Below, piece after piece: positions 9,045 to 16,556 of a DNA stretch of 64,000 nucleotides. The position numbers and the translations under genes were made by a program. This stretch comes from an uncultured Roseicyclus sp. (GTDB lineage: Bacteria > Pseudomonadota > Alphaproteobacteria > Rhodobacterales > Rhodobacteraceae). The notes below the pieces were generated by a model that did not search any database, was not told where the DNA came from, and saw nothing but the letters and a program-made list of their open reading frames with translations. The stretch covers positions 496,001 through 560,000 of the forward strand of contig CANLLF010000002.1 of assembly GCA_947491935.1 (NCBI GenBank), read 5' to 3'. How positions within the stretch are numbered: position 1 is the stretch's first letter; every line of letters starts with the position of its first letter.

Positions 9045-10229
9045 TCAGCCCCAATCGCCATGGTCGGGGATCACGCCCATGGCCAGCAATTCCGCCGCAT
9101 CCGCCGCGTCCCGCCGCGCGTCAAGCCGGCTGACGGAGGCCGCGACCTGGCGGGCGATCTGAAGATCCGACAGGCCCTGCGCCTTCATCTTCGCGACGAC
9201 GGCCTTGCCTTCGGGCGCCAGGGGTTGCGGAAACAGGACGTCGTCCAGCCGATCGAACGGGATGGCAGCCGCGCGCTGGAGCGCTGCGATGCGGTCCTGA
9301 TAGTCCGGCGCGGTGCGGATGCGGTTGAGCGCGTCCGCGTGCCACGCCGCCGCGCGCGCGTGCAGGTCCGCCAGTACCGGATCTGCCAGATAGTCCTGGA
9401 CCCGGGCCGCGGTGGCCTCGGCATGGCGGAGGAGGCCCGTCTGTTCCGTCTCGTTCCGGTCAAACATCCCGAAATAGGGGGCATCATATTTGTCGGGTTT
9501 GGCGTTCACGTTGCCACGCAGGATGCGCTTCAGAAACGCGTCCTGCGATTGCGTGGCGAAATGCGCGATCTCGGCATGGGCATAGCCGAGCGTCGCCAGG
9601 GAGGAGCGCCACATGCCGTCCTTGAACCCGTTGGTCATGGGTTTGGCGGAACCGTTGACCCAGTGCATCGCGCGCAGGGCGGATTTGTCCTTGCCGCGCA
9701 CGGTCGGGCGATGAATGCCGAGCTTCATGCCGTCAAAGGGGCGAAACAGGGTTTTGACGCCCCAGCCCTTGCGAAACAGGTCCGGCGCGCCGCGTGTATA
9801 GGCCTCTGGCACCGGCGTGTCCGTCCACGCCTGCAGGCCGTTCGATCCCATCATGCGCCAAGTCAGGGCGAAGCCGGTTGCCTCCGGCGCAGTCTCAAAC
9901 AGATCCGTCAGGGTGCCGTGCCCCGTCTTCACCAGCAGATATTCATCCACGTCCATCGCGATCAGCCAGTCGCTTTGCGTGATCGCATCGAGCTTGCCTG
10001 CGCGCCGCAGGGCCATCGGCTGCGGCTTGTCCCCCGGTTTGACCGGGTTGGGGTGGTGGAGAACCTCGCCCATCGCCTGCAAGCGGTCCAGCATCGCGTC
10101 GGTCCCATCCGAGCAATCATTGGTCAGCACGACGACCTGATCGAAGCCGATTAGCCGGTGATGGGCAATCCAGTGCAGCAGGAAGGGCGCCTCGTCCTTC
10201 ATCATGGTCAGGATCGTGCGCGGCCCCAT
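9045..10229 (-). CDS. Glycosyltransferase family 2 protein
   Basis: 394 aa, cytosolic GT-A fold. The start MGPRTILTMMKDEAPFLLHW is typical of family 2 proteins with the MKDE motif. TNDCSDGTDAML binds the nucleotide sugar and the metal-binding DVDE is at 93-96. The C-terminal third is helical, without membrane segments. It is the last gene of a run of closely spaced minus-strand glycosyltransferases. It is paralogous to the N-terminal half of the protein at 21121-22953, sharing NDCSDGTD, the GWGVKTLF block and the FRGNVN/LRGNVN block. Acceptor unknown. Confidence 0.88.
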   Translation of the reverse strand: MGPRTILTMMKDEAPFLLHWIAHHRLIGFDQVVVLTNDCSDGTDAMLDRLQAMGEVLHHPNPVKPGDKPQPMALRRAGKLDAITQSDWLIAMDVDEYLLVKTGHGTLTDLFETAPEATGFALTWRMMGSNGLQAWTDTPVPEAYTRGAPDLFRKGWGVKTLFRPFDGMKLGIHRPTVRGKDKSALRAMHWVNGSAKPMTNGFKDGMWRSSLATLGYAHAEIAHFATQSQDAFLKRILRGNVNAKPDKYDAPYFGMFDRNETEQTGLLRHAEATAARVQDYLADPVLADLHARAAAWHADALNRIRTAPDYQDRIAALQRAAAIPFDRLDDVLFPQPLAPEGKAVVAKMKAQGLSDLQIARQVAASVSRLDARRDAADAAELLAMGVIPDHGDWG

Positions 10230-10232
10230 GGA

Positions 10233-11105
10233 TCAGCCCTCCGGCAGGGGCGGCGTATCGCGCAACAGGCCACCGGCCGCATCCAGCGCCTTGGCCTGCG
10301 CCGCCGTGAGCGCATGCAGACGGTCGTAGAGCGCCCGATAGGCGGGCTCGGGGTCGTCGGAGGTGGCGATCTCCTGCAACCGCTCCTTCACCGGCTGCGC
10401 GTAACCGTGGGAGCCCACCCGCCACCCGACCTTGGCGCGCCAGCGTTCGTAATCGGGGGCGGCATAATGCAGAAGGTAGGCTTGATCGGCGGCCCCCAAC
10501 GTCGGGCCGGGGGTGCGATTGCCCTCCACATCCTGCGCCCAGTGGAGTTTCATGTTCAGCCCCGCTTGCCCGGCGCGGTGAAAGCTTTTGCCTTCGGGAT
10601 GGTAGGTGAGGCCGAAGCGGATGCGCAGAAGGTCCGCATCTTCGGGGTAGATCTTGTTGACCATCTTGCGGTCCACGGGCGTGCGGAAGGCGCGGCTGCC
10701 ATCGGGCAACAGGATTTCCTCGGCGCTCAGAACACGCAGCGACAGGGCCTCGGCGGGCAGCGCCTCCAGCGTGTCCGCAATCGGACAGTCGCGCAGCCAC
10801 ATCAGCTCATCGGCATCCACCACGAGGAGCCAGCCCTCGCTCAGGCCCCCATAGGCCTCCGACAGAACGCATCGCTGACGGCGCGTGAACCGCGCATCCG
10901 GGGCCAGGCCATGGCCGGCCCAGAACGCGGGCGTGCAGCGCCGGAAATCGATGCGCGGCTCACCCTGAAGCTTGGGGATCGCGGGATCGTCGGGGTCATC
11001 TAGATAGAGGATGATCCGGTCCGCCCCCTGATCCAGATGCCAGGCCAGGAACCGGTTCAGGATCGGCCAGGGTTCGCGCGCGATGGTGGCGACGGTGAAG
11101 CCCAT
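10233..11105 (-). CDS. Glycosyltransferase family 2 protein
   Basis: 290 aa from ATG 11105; GTAGGCGG lies just upstream inside the end of the preceding gene, and the longer in-frame extension merely overlaps it. The protein begins FTVATIAREPWPILNRFLAWH and has LYLDDPDDP and a metal-binding VVDADELMWL near residues 90-100. These are features of the MKDE-type family 2 group. RKMVNKIYPED and FHRAGQAGLNMKLHW follow. It is four bases from its upstream neighbour, so translationally coupled. The sugar and acceptor cannot be told. Confidence 0.82.
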   Translation of the reverse strand: MGFTVATIAREPWPILNRFLAWHLDQGADRIILYLDDPDDPAIPKLQGEPRIDFRRCTPAFWAGHGLAPDARFTRRQRCVLSEAYGGLSEGWLLVVDADELMWLRDCPIADTLEALPAEALSLRVLSAEEILLPDGSRAFRTPVDRKMVNKIYPEDADLLRIRFGLTYHPEGKSFHRAGQAGLNMKLHWAQDVEGNRTPGPTLGAADQAYLLHYAAPDYERWRAKVGWRVGSHGYAQPVKERLQEIATSDDPEPAYRALYDRLHALTAAQAKALDAAGGLLRDTPPLPEG

Positions 11106-11109
11106 CCGC

Positions 11110-11979
11110 CTACACCAGCCCGTGGAACCGGGCGGGGATGGTGACGGGCAGGCCCTGATCTTGATTGCGCCGGTCGCGGGAGGGGCGCGGGCGGCGGGCG
11201 GGTGAGCCGTCTTCGGGTTCGACGGGATACTCGGCCAGCCCGATGGCGCGCGCCTCGGCCCAATCCAGCGGCGCGGCCAACGCCTCATGGGCGATGGCGT
11301 TGAGGCGGTCGGTCTGGTGGCCGACGAAGCTGGCATGTTGCCCGCTGCCGCCCCGTGCCTCCATCCGTTCGCGCGCCAATGTCTGGTCGGACAGGGCCAG
11401 GTGAAACAGAACGAAATGCTCCGAGATTTTCACGTTCCGGTTCAGCAGGCGGTGCGCCCCGCCCGCCCAGTTCGACCATCGGCTGATGACAAACGGCTTG
11501 GTGTAGCGATCCGCGATGTAGCCTGCCGTCCGCTGGCCTAAGAACGGCTGCGTGCGGTCCACGGGGGTGGTCTCCGCGGGGCTCTGGACCACGTCACATC
11601 CCAGCGCGAAGATGTATCCGTCATCGCCGAGATCTTCCAACGCCTCCGGCCAATCGATGCCGGAGGCAGGGTCCACCACCACGTATTCGTCCACATCGCC
11701 CCGCACCACGAAATTGTAGCGCTTGCGCAGTGCATTCGCGTGGCCCGACATGAGCTTGGCCATGAAACGGTCATTCTTGATCCGACGGCGCGGCGCGTCG
11801 AGCACGACTTCGGTCGTGATGCCGGTCAGGTCGACCTTGGGCTCCCAATCATCGCCGTCGATGACGATGTAGAGATGCTCCCGCCCGCCAACGAGGGGGG
11901 CGTAATAGTCGATCCACTTTTGCAGGAAATCGTGTTCGTGGCGGATATGGGTCAGCGCGCATATCGGATGCTTGGCCAT
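11110..11979 (-). CDS. Glycosyltransferase family 2 protein
   Basis: 289 aa. Starts MAKHPICALTHIRHEHDFLQKWIDYY, the beginning of a GT-A nucleotide-sugar fold. A metal-binding RGDVDEYVVVDP lies near residues 93-104. The middle has the WAGGAHRLLNR and SEHFVLFHLA stretches common to this group. The C-terminus is Arg/Pro-rich. Spacing to both neighbours is four bases or less. Part of the same polycistron as the genes at 10233 and 11983. Confidence 0.82.
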   Translation of the reverse strand: MAKHPICALTHIRHEHDFLQKWIDYYAPLVGGREHLYIVIDGDDWEPKVDLTGITTEVVLDAPRRRIKNDRFMAKLMSGHANALRKRYNFVVRGDVDEYVVVDPASGIDWPEALEDLGDDGYIFALGCDVVQSPAETTPVDRTQPFLGQRTAGYIADRYTKPFVISRWSNWAGGAHRLLNRNVKISEHFVLFHLALSDQTLARERMEARGGSGQHASFVGHQTDRLNAIAHEALAAPLDWAEARAIGLAEYPVEPEDGSPARRPRPSRDRRNQDQGLPVTIPARFHGLV

Positions 11980-11982
11980 GCC

Positions 11983-13134
11983 CTACGCCTCCACCTTGTG
12001 ATGGATAAGCGGCTCTTCCACGCGTTTCGCCATCGCGGCCACGGCGGTTTTGATCTGGGTGGCCGTGGGGGCGGTCCATCTCGTTTTGGCGGGCAGAAAT
12101 CCGTCGCGGGCCAGCGCCGCGCCGATGGTTTTGAAATCCAGCACGGCGTGGGTTTCGCGCCTCACCACGCGACGGCCTTCGGGGAAATAGAAACCGGTGA
12201 CGGCCTCGATCCGCGTCGGCGCACGACCCTGCCAGCGGGTGAATTGGGCCACGTAATCCTCAATGTTATTGGACGGCCCGCGATTGATGATGGCGACCTT
12301 GGTGTCGGCATCCACCACCATCGCCGCCAGATGCAGGGACGACGCATCGAGTGAGACGATATGCGTGGCGGCCTTGTAGGCGGCGATCTGGGCGTCGATG
12401 GCGTGATCCTGTGGATGGAAGATGGTGTAGCCCGCCGTCTCCATCCGCTCTTCAATCAGTGTTTCAAGCAGGACCGATCCGCGTTTGGCGGGCAGGCGGG
12501 AGCGGGACACATAGAGGTGCGTGCCGCCTTGCGGTTCAATGCCCTTGCCCAGATTGGCCTGCATGAAGGCGCGGTAATCCGGGCGGCCCTCGATCATGCG
12601 CTCGATCCCGAAGCCGGGTTCGGGGATGGCGAGTTGGTCGATGATCACCGGCTTTTGCGGCACACGGATCTCGATCTTGTCTTCGGATACTCCCATGGCC
12701 GCAAAAAACGGCAGCTGGTGGCGGTATTGGCGGCGTTCATGGGTGAGCTTCTGCTTGGGATAGAACACGATCCCGGCGATGGGGCCCAGATGCTCCAGCG
12801 CCCAGAGGCGCGCTGTTGTCTCACACAGAAAGTGGCCGAAATGGCCATAGAACAGCCCGCCGAAAAGCCAGCGTCCCGGCAGGCGCTCCGGGGCTTCGGT
12901 TGCGGCGGGAGGAACCGGTTCCATCGTGATCGGGCCCGCCGGGTAGCGCCAGCAATGGCCCTGTGGAAGAAAGCCGCCCTGCGCGTCAAACAGCCCCGCC
13001 GCCCGCCTTGCGCCACGGTCGCCCTCAACGCTCCAGGGGATCAGGGTGACATCATCGTGCCATTCGGGCGTCCAGTTGAGCGGGACATCCGGATCGAACT
13101 CCAGCGCGAGATCCGTGGGAGCGGCGGCGTCCAT
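11983..13134 (-). CDS. Glycosyltransferase family 61 (DUF563-type) protein
   Basis: 383 aa from ATG 13134, whose A is shared with the TAA of the upstream gene. The family 61 pattern is visible: LFGGLFYGHFGHFLCETTARLW, where the His residues precede a helical region, and HLYVSRSRLPAKRG. Near the C-terminus ASSLHLAAM is followed by a short strand and INRG. Family members transfer xylose or GlcNAc-type sugars, but the donor here is unknown. No membrane segment. Confidence 0.85.
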   Translation of the reverse strand: MDAAAPTDLALEFDPDVPLNWTPEWHDDVTLIPWSVEGDRGARRAAGLFDAQGGFLPQGHCWRYPAGPITMEPVPPAATEAPERLPGRWLFGGLFYGHFGHFLCETTARLWALEHLGPIAGIVFYPKQKLTHERRQYRHQLPFFAAMGVSEDKIEIRVPQKPVIIDQLAIPEPGFGIERMIEGRPDYRAFMQANLGKGIEPQGGTHLYVSRSRLPAKRGSVLLETLIEERMETAGYTIFHPQDHAIDAQIAAYKAATHIVSLDASSLHLAAMVVDADTKVAIINRGPSNNIEDYVAQFTRWQGRAPTRIEAVTGFYFPEGRRVVRRETHAVLDFKTIGAALARDGFLPAKTRWTAPTATQIKTAVAAMAKRVEEPLIHHKVEA

Positions 13135-13943
13135 TACTCCAACGCGTCCTCGGGCGTGATCCCGACCTCCTGGCACATGCGCCAGGCGTAGGAGTTTTCC
13201 AGCGGGGCGTTCTTGCGCCACCAGGGCTTGGTGCCGTTGGTGTAGAGGTGGACGGAGACCGTATCGTCGGTGAACCAGCCTTCAACCCGCCCGTGGGGGT
13301 CATAGAAGATGTCGTTGAGCTGGAACGGCACCGGGTAGAGCACGTCCGATGTCATGGCCTTGTCTATATCACCCGTCTGGCGGGCGAAGTGGGTGAAGGC
13401 CTGGGGCCCAAAGGCGGTGCGCTCGGTCTTGTAGATGCGGACGGGGTGGGGGAGTTTCTCGTCCTGCCGTCCCATCCGGCGCTTCTGACGGTCGTTCCAC
13501 CAGGGCGGATAGTCGGGCAGGTTGTCGTAATAGTCGAGCAGCTGGTCCATCAGCTCGCCTTGCTGCGGGATGCCGACAACGCCGCAATTCAGCGCCCCAC
13601 GCATGCCGTGGCCGGCATAGATGTGCTCCCATTCATCGGGGAAGGGCGCGTGGCAGAAGGCGTCGCAATCGATCCAGACAGCACCGGTCTGCTGGATCAT
13701 CTTGTAGCGGAAGACGTTGCTGAGGAAACTGGCCGACGTCGCCTCGACGATATCCATGGGGATTTCCATGATATCGGTCGCGGGTTTGACGACCACACCG
13801 TCGGGGGCGTTCTGGACGTCGTCGGTGCAATAGAGCGTCACGGGGTGGCCGTGCGTGAGATGCGATTTCAGGCAGAGCTGGTTGAGATATTGCAGGCGCT
13901 CACCGATCCAGAGGGAGGCGACGGGGCGGCGGGTGAGGTCCAT
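13134..13943 (-). CDS. Glycosyltransferase with sugar-binding DxD motif (GT32-like)
   Basis: 269 aa. I chose ATG 13943, with AAAGG upstream, over ATG 13994, which has no ribosome site. ASLWIGERLQYLNQLCLKSH is a typical start for the DxD-containing capsular/GT32 group. GAVWIDCDAFCHAPFP contains the DCD metal site near residues 92-94, after the FRYKMIQQTG helix. LNCGVVGIPQ follows. It overlaps the next gene by one base. Likely adds one sugar to a surface glycan; specificity unknown. Confidence 0.78.
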   Translation of the reverse strand: MDLTRRPVASLWIGERLQYLNQLCLKSHLTHGHPVTLYCTDDVQNAPDGVVVKPATDIMEIPMDIVEATSASFLSNVFRYKMIQQTGAVWIDCDAFCHAPFPDEWEHIYAGHGMRGALNCGVVGIPQQGELMDQLLDYYDNLPDYPPWWNDRQKRRMGRQDEKLPHPVRIYKTERTAFGPQAFTHFARQTGDIDKAMTSDVLYPVPFQLNDIFYDPHGRVEGWFTDDTVSVHLYTNGTKPWWRKNAPLENSYAWRMCQEVGITPEDALE

Positions 13944-14060
13944 GGGCTGGCCTTTGTTGCTGCTCGGGTCCGGCGGGATTGGCCCCGCGCTCATTGAGAT
14001 TCGTTATCCATCATTCGGGTTCCCATAGCAAAACGTTTCGCGATCTGGGGCATGGGAGAG

Positions 14061-14957
14061 TTAATTGGCGCCAGCCTCGTTCGGTGGCCAGGCGGAGCTT
14101 TCCATCTGCTCGATTCGTCCGGCGCCAGCCTGCTTCCAGAGGGCTTGGCGCGCGGTCCGATGGTGGTTCAGATACACCGCGAACGCCCAATAGCGATAAT
14201 GCAGCGCGCGCACATCGGCATGTTCGGGCAGGGGCCGGTACTTCATCCGCCCGCCGAGGCAGAAATTCTGACCCTCTGGCATCACGTTCCAATCGAGTCC
14301 TGCCCGGCGGATCGCGACCGGCAGCGTAAGCTGATCAAGATAGGGGCGTCTACGTGGCACTGCATCCACCGCATCGACACGGGTGGCGGTCTCCCTCCAC
14401 ACTTCGGGGAAATTCATGCCCGCCGCATTGCGGTGCTGCTGAGGATAGTAGATCACGCCGGCATTGAAATACGGCAGGACCTTGGGTTTCTTCCGGCGTA
14501 GCATTGCCATGCGATCATCCGGCACCGGCATATCGCAGGCCCCGTAGACGTCTGTCCAAATCGCCTGATCCGCCCACCCCATCGAGGTGGCGGGCACAAC
14601 GGACACTTTGTCGGGCTTCAAAAAAGGCTGCAGATCGTTTTCGCCGATGAACAGGATGTCGGTGTCCATGAAGCCGGAATAGTCGGTGTCACGGGGCTCG
14701 AGCGAGGCGAGGATCTTGTTGCCGTGTGGATAAGGCTCCCGCCATTTGTCGATGGCGTCGAAGGTACGCACCTCACAGCCCATTCGGTCGAAGGCGGTCA
14801 GGAGGCCGGGGTGAAGATCGTCGTATTTGTGGGCCGAACAATAGCCGATGATCTTCGTCGCGGGATCAAGGTATTCGCGGATCGTGGCGGCCAAATAGAC
14901 GCCGAGACCTTGCAGATGATCCTCCACGACGAAGTAGAGCGTCAGGGATTTGTTCAT
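14061..14957 (-). CDS. Glycosyltransferase-like protein (GT-A nucleotide-sugar fold)
   Basis: 298 aa from ATG 14957, with GAGGCGG upstream. The fold is suggested by MNKSLTLYFVVEDHLQGLGV, a strand ending in FMDTDILFIGE (metal-binding DTD near 99-101), and YFNAGVIYYP near residue 170, which is the pattern of family 8/glycogenin-like proteins. A late ALHYRYWAF follows. It is the first gene of the leftward glycosyltransferase run, 117 bases before the next. Annotation beyond glycosyltransferase is not supported. Confidence 0.72.
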   Translation of the reverse strand: MNKSLTLYFVVEDHLQGLGVYLAATIREYLDPATKIIGYCSAHKYDDLHPGLLTAFDRMGCEVRTFDAIDKWREPYPHGNKILASLEPRDTDYSGFMDTDILFIGENDLQPFLKPDKVSVVPATSMGWADQAIWTDVYGACDMPVPDDRMAMLRRKKPKVLPYFNAGVIYYPQQHRNAAGMNFPEVWRETATRVDAVDAVPRRRPYLDQLTLPVAIRRAGLDWNVMPEGQNFCLGGRMKYRPLPEHADVRALHYRYWAFAVYLNHHRTARQALWKQAGAGRIEQMESSAWPPNEAGAN

Positions 14958-15380
14958 GTCCGCCTCGTCCTGCCCGCACCTGCCATTGCCAATTTCCAGA
15001 TCATGAATGCCGGTTCTCAAGGATCGCTTGATGGATCGCGATCAGGTGATCTGCGCCTCTGTGTCTATGTGGTCCACGACGTTGTGGATGTCGAGGGTGC
15101 TGAGCCCGCAGCGCAGCCGCATGCCGGTCCTGTGCCGTTGGGTGGTGGGGTGGGTGTTCCCGCCCTCGGTGGGGTCTGTCTTCGACTGTTTCGGCCTGTG
15201 TGGCAGATGGTTTTGGGGGAGAGGGGTGATGGGGTGGGGATGTGCAAGCTTGCACAAGAGGGTTAAGGCATTGGTTTTGTTGAGAAAGGAGGGTAGCGTT
15301 AAGGGTTTGTTAGGGGATTGAGTGCTTTGTCTCAGTCTCGTCGAGTGACGTGAATAAAATCCTGTTAGCTAACGAATGGT
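14958..15380. other. Non-coding region with a decayed gene remnant
   Basis: No intact gene is supported here. The stretch contains the remnant of an RTX-sulfatase C-terminus (15042-15131), a G/T-rich low-complexity part around 15,140-15,240 and an A/T-richer part from 15,270 onward. Base composition differs from the flanking genes. Confidence 0.6.
15042..15131 (-). pseudogene. Remnant of an RTX-sulfatase C-terminus
   Basis: Thirty codons on the minus strand, ending in TGA at 15042, read RTGMRLRCGLSTLDIHNV and so on. They align with the last 31 residues of the sulfatase at 16557-18857 (RTGDIVRLRCGLSIVEIRGV...): identical RTG, then RLRCGLS after a two-residue gap, then similar hydrophobic positions and a stop at about the same place. 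Nothing upstream in this frame resembles the rest of that protein. I read it as the decayed 3-prime end of a related gene. Confidence 0.55.
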
Positions 15381-15961
15381 TCAAAAACCAGTATGCTCCC
15401 GCCAAGGATGGACTTCGATCTTCGGATACCGTTGGGAGTATTCAGGTTTGTGCGGAGCCTGTTCAGGCCTTTCTTCGACAGCATCCCAGACATAGCTTGC
15501 CACTTCGAACGGGACATCCATAAAGCTTACCGGCTGGCCGCGAACTACAATTAGCCGAACATATCCCTTTGAGAGCAGTGTTCTCGCGTGGCCGCCATCT
15601 TGTGCTCCGGTAAACCGCTTTAGCTTTTTTGCCTTAGATAGCCAAGAATGATCCTCTCTTTATCCGTCAAATACGGGATATCTTTGACAAAATCCGCCTT
15701 CAGCTTCTTCCTTCTTGCTCTTTCTTTCCATTGGACGCGGGAAGCTCCACTGGCCTCCCAAAGAAAATGGAATAGTGAAGTGAAGAACAAGCAGCCTGAC
15801 AAAATTGCGACGACACTAAGAAGTGACCCGGCCCACGAACCAAAATCGTCAAGGTTCAGAAATTCGGAGCCATCCAAAAACCAAATGACAATCGACGCGA
15901 AAAATATGCCGCCAGTAATTTTTGGTGGTAGTTCAAGTGCCTTTATCCAGCCAGAGTCCAA
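15381..15961 (-). pseudogene. SieB-type superinfection exclusion protein, frameshifted
   Basis: Two adjoining minus-strand frames form one protein. The first (TTG 15961, AGTAGG upstream, stop 15620) has two membrane helices near residues 15-31 and 41-67, a basic stretch and YLTDKERIILGYLRQ. At a run of six A (15630-15625 on the minus strand) the frame breaks. Adding one A continues KLKRFTGAQDGGHARTLLSKG, then PFEVASYVWDAV and EVHPWREHTGF, ending at 15381 with no other stop, for 193 aa. These are landmarks of SieB-like inner-membrane proteins that block superinfecting phage. It is either inactivated or rescued by slippage on the A-run. Confidence 0.72.
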
Positions 15962-16140
15962 AACCTACTTTTCCCTAGAATGTCTGTTAAACGAGGGTCA
16001 CACGGGTGCGTCTTCTGAATTATTCCTCGTCTGTTTGTGGAGTGCGCGCAAGATACTCAGCCCAAGAGCGAAGATAGCAGACGCTTGCTAAGTTTCCCCA
16101 GACCGGAATCAAGGCCGCAGGCCGCCGGTCCATCGCCGGG

Positions 16141-16245
16141 CCGCCCCCGGGCACGGCGATTGGGTTGCGTTGGGTGCTCCGATTGAGTGGTGGAGGGATT
16201 TGGCTGGGATAAAGTGCCAGAGCGCGACTGTTGGATCGCCGCACC
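16141..16245. repeat. Imperfect direct repeat, copy A
   Basis: Matches copy B at a constant offset of 194 bases. Blocks TGGGTGCTCC (16171-16180) and TGGCTGGGATAAAGTGCCAG (16201-16220) are identical in both copies, with 20 divergent bases between them. CTGTTGGATCGCCGCACCG-like sequence follows. Function unknown. Confidence 0.75.
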
Positions 16246-16334
16246 GCGGCCCTGCGATGGACCGGCTTTGTGCTACCGTCTTTTGCGTGCCCCCAGCGGG
16301 GTAACAGCGGCGGAGCCGCCCCGCTATCGGCGGG

Positions 16335-16440
16335 CCTCCCCACGGCCCGGCGATTTGGTGAAGCTGGGTGCTCCGTTCATTTCTTACTGCGACTTGGCTG
16401 GGATAAAGTGCCAGGGAACGCCTGTCGGGATCGCCGAACC
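16335..16440. repeat. Imperfect direct repeat, copy B
   Basis: Second copy, with the same two identical blocks at 16365-16374 and 16395-16414 and the same 20-base spacer length but different spacer sequence. The GGATCGCCG block follows at one base different spacing. Confidence 0.75.
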
Positions 16441-16556
16441 GAGGCCCGACGAGAGCAGGGCTTGGCGCGCAATGGCGGGTGGAAGGGGGCACCTGTCCTA
16501 CGAGGGCGTCCTCCGCCGGGACGGCGGGACAAGTCCGACCCTACGGTTTGGGCGGG

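Larger units (their letters stand above)
15962..16556. other. Non-coding region holding a direct repeat
   Basis: No open frame here has a family signature or ribosome site. The first 120 bases are A/T-rich like the SieB gene; from about 16,090 the sequence becomes GC-rich and carries two imperfect copies of a repeat 194 bases apart. The last 60 bases lead into the 3-prime end of the sulfatase gene. Confidence 0.6.

Noticed and set aside
15140-15240. Possible small gene on either strand in the G/T-rich stretch
   Set aside because: Translations are low complexity and lack a ribosome site; only the 30-codon sulfatase-like tail next to it has support.
16109-16492. Open frame of 127 codons on the minus strand covering the direct repeat
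   Set aside because: Its internal similarity is explained by the DNA repeat, the reading frame differs between the two copies relative to the conserved blocks, and there is no ribosome site.
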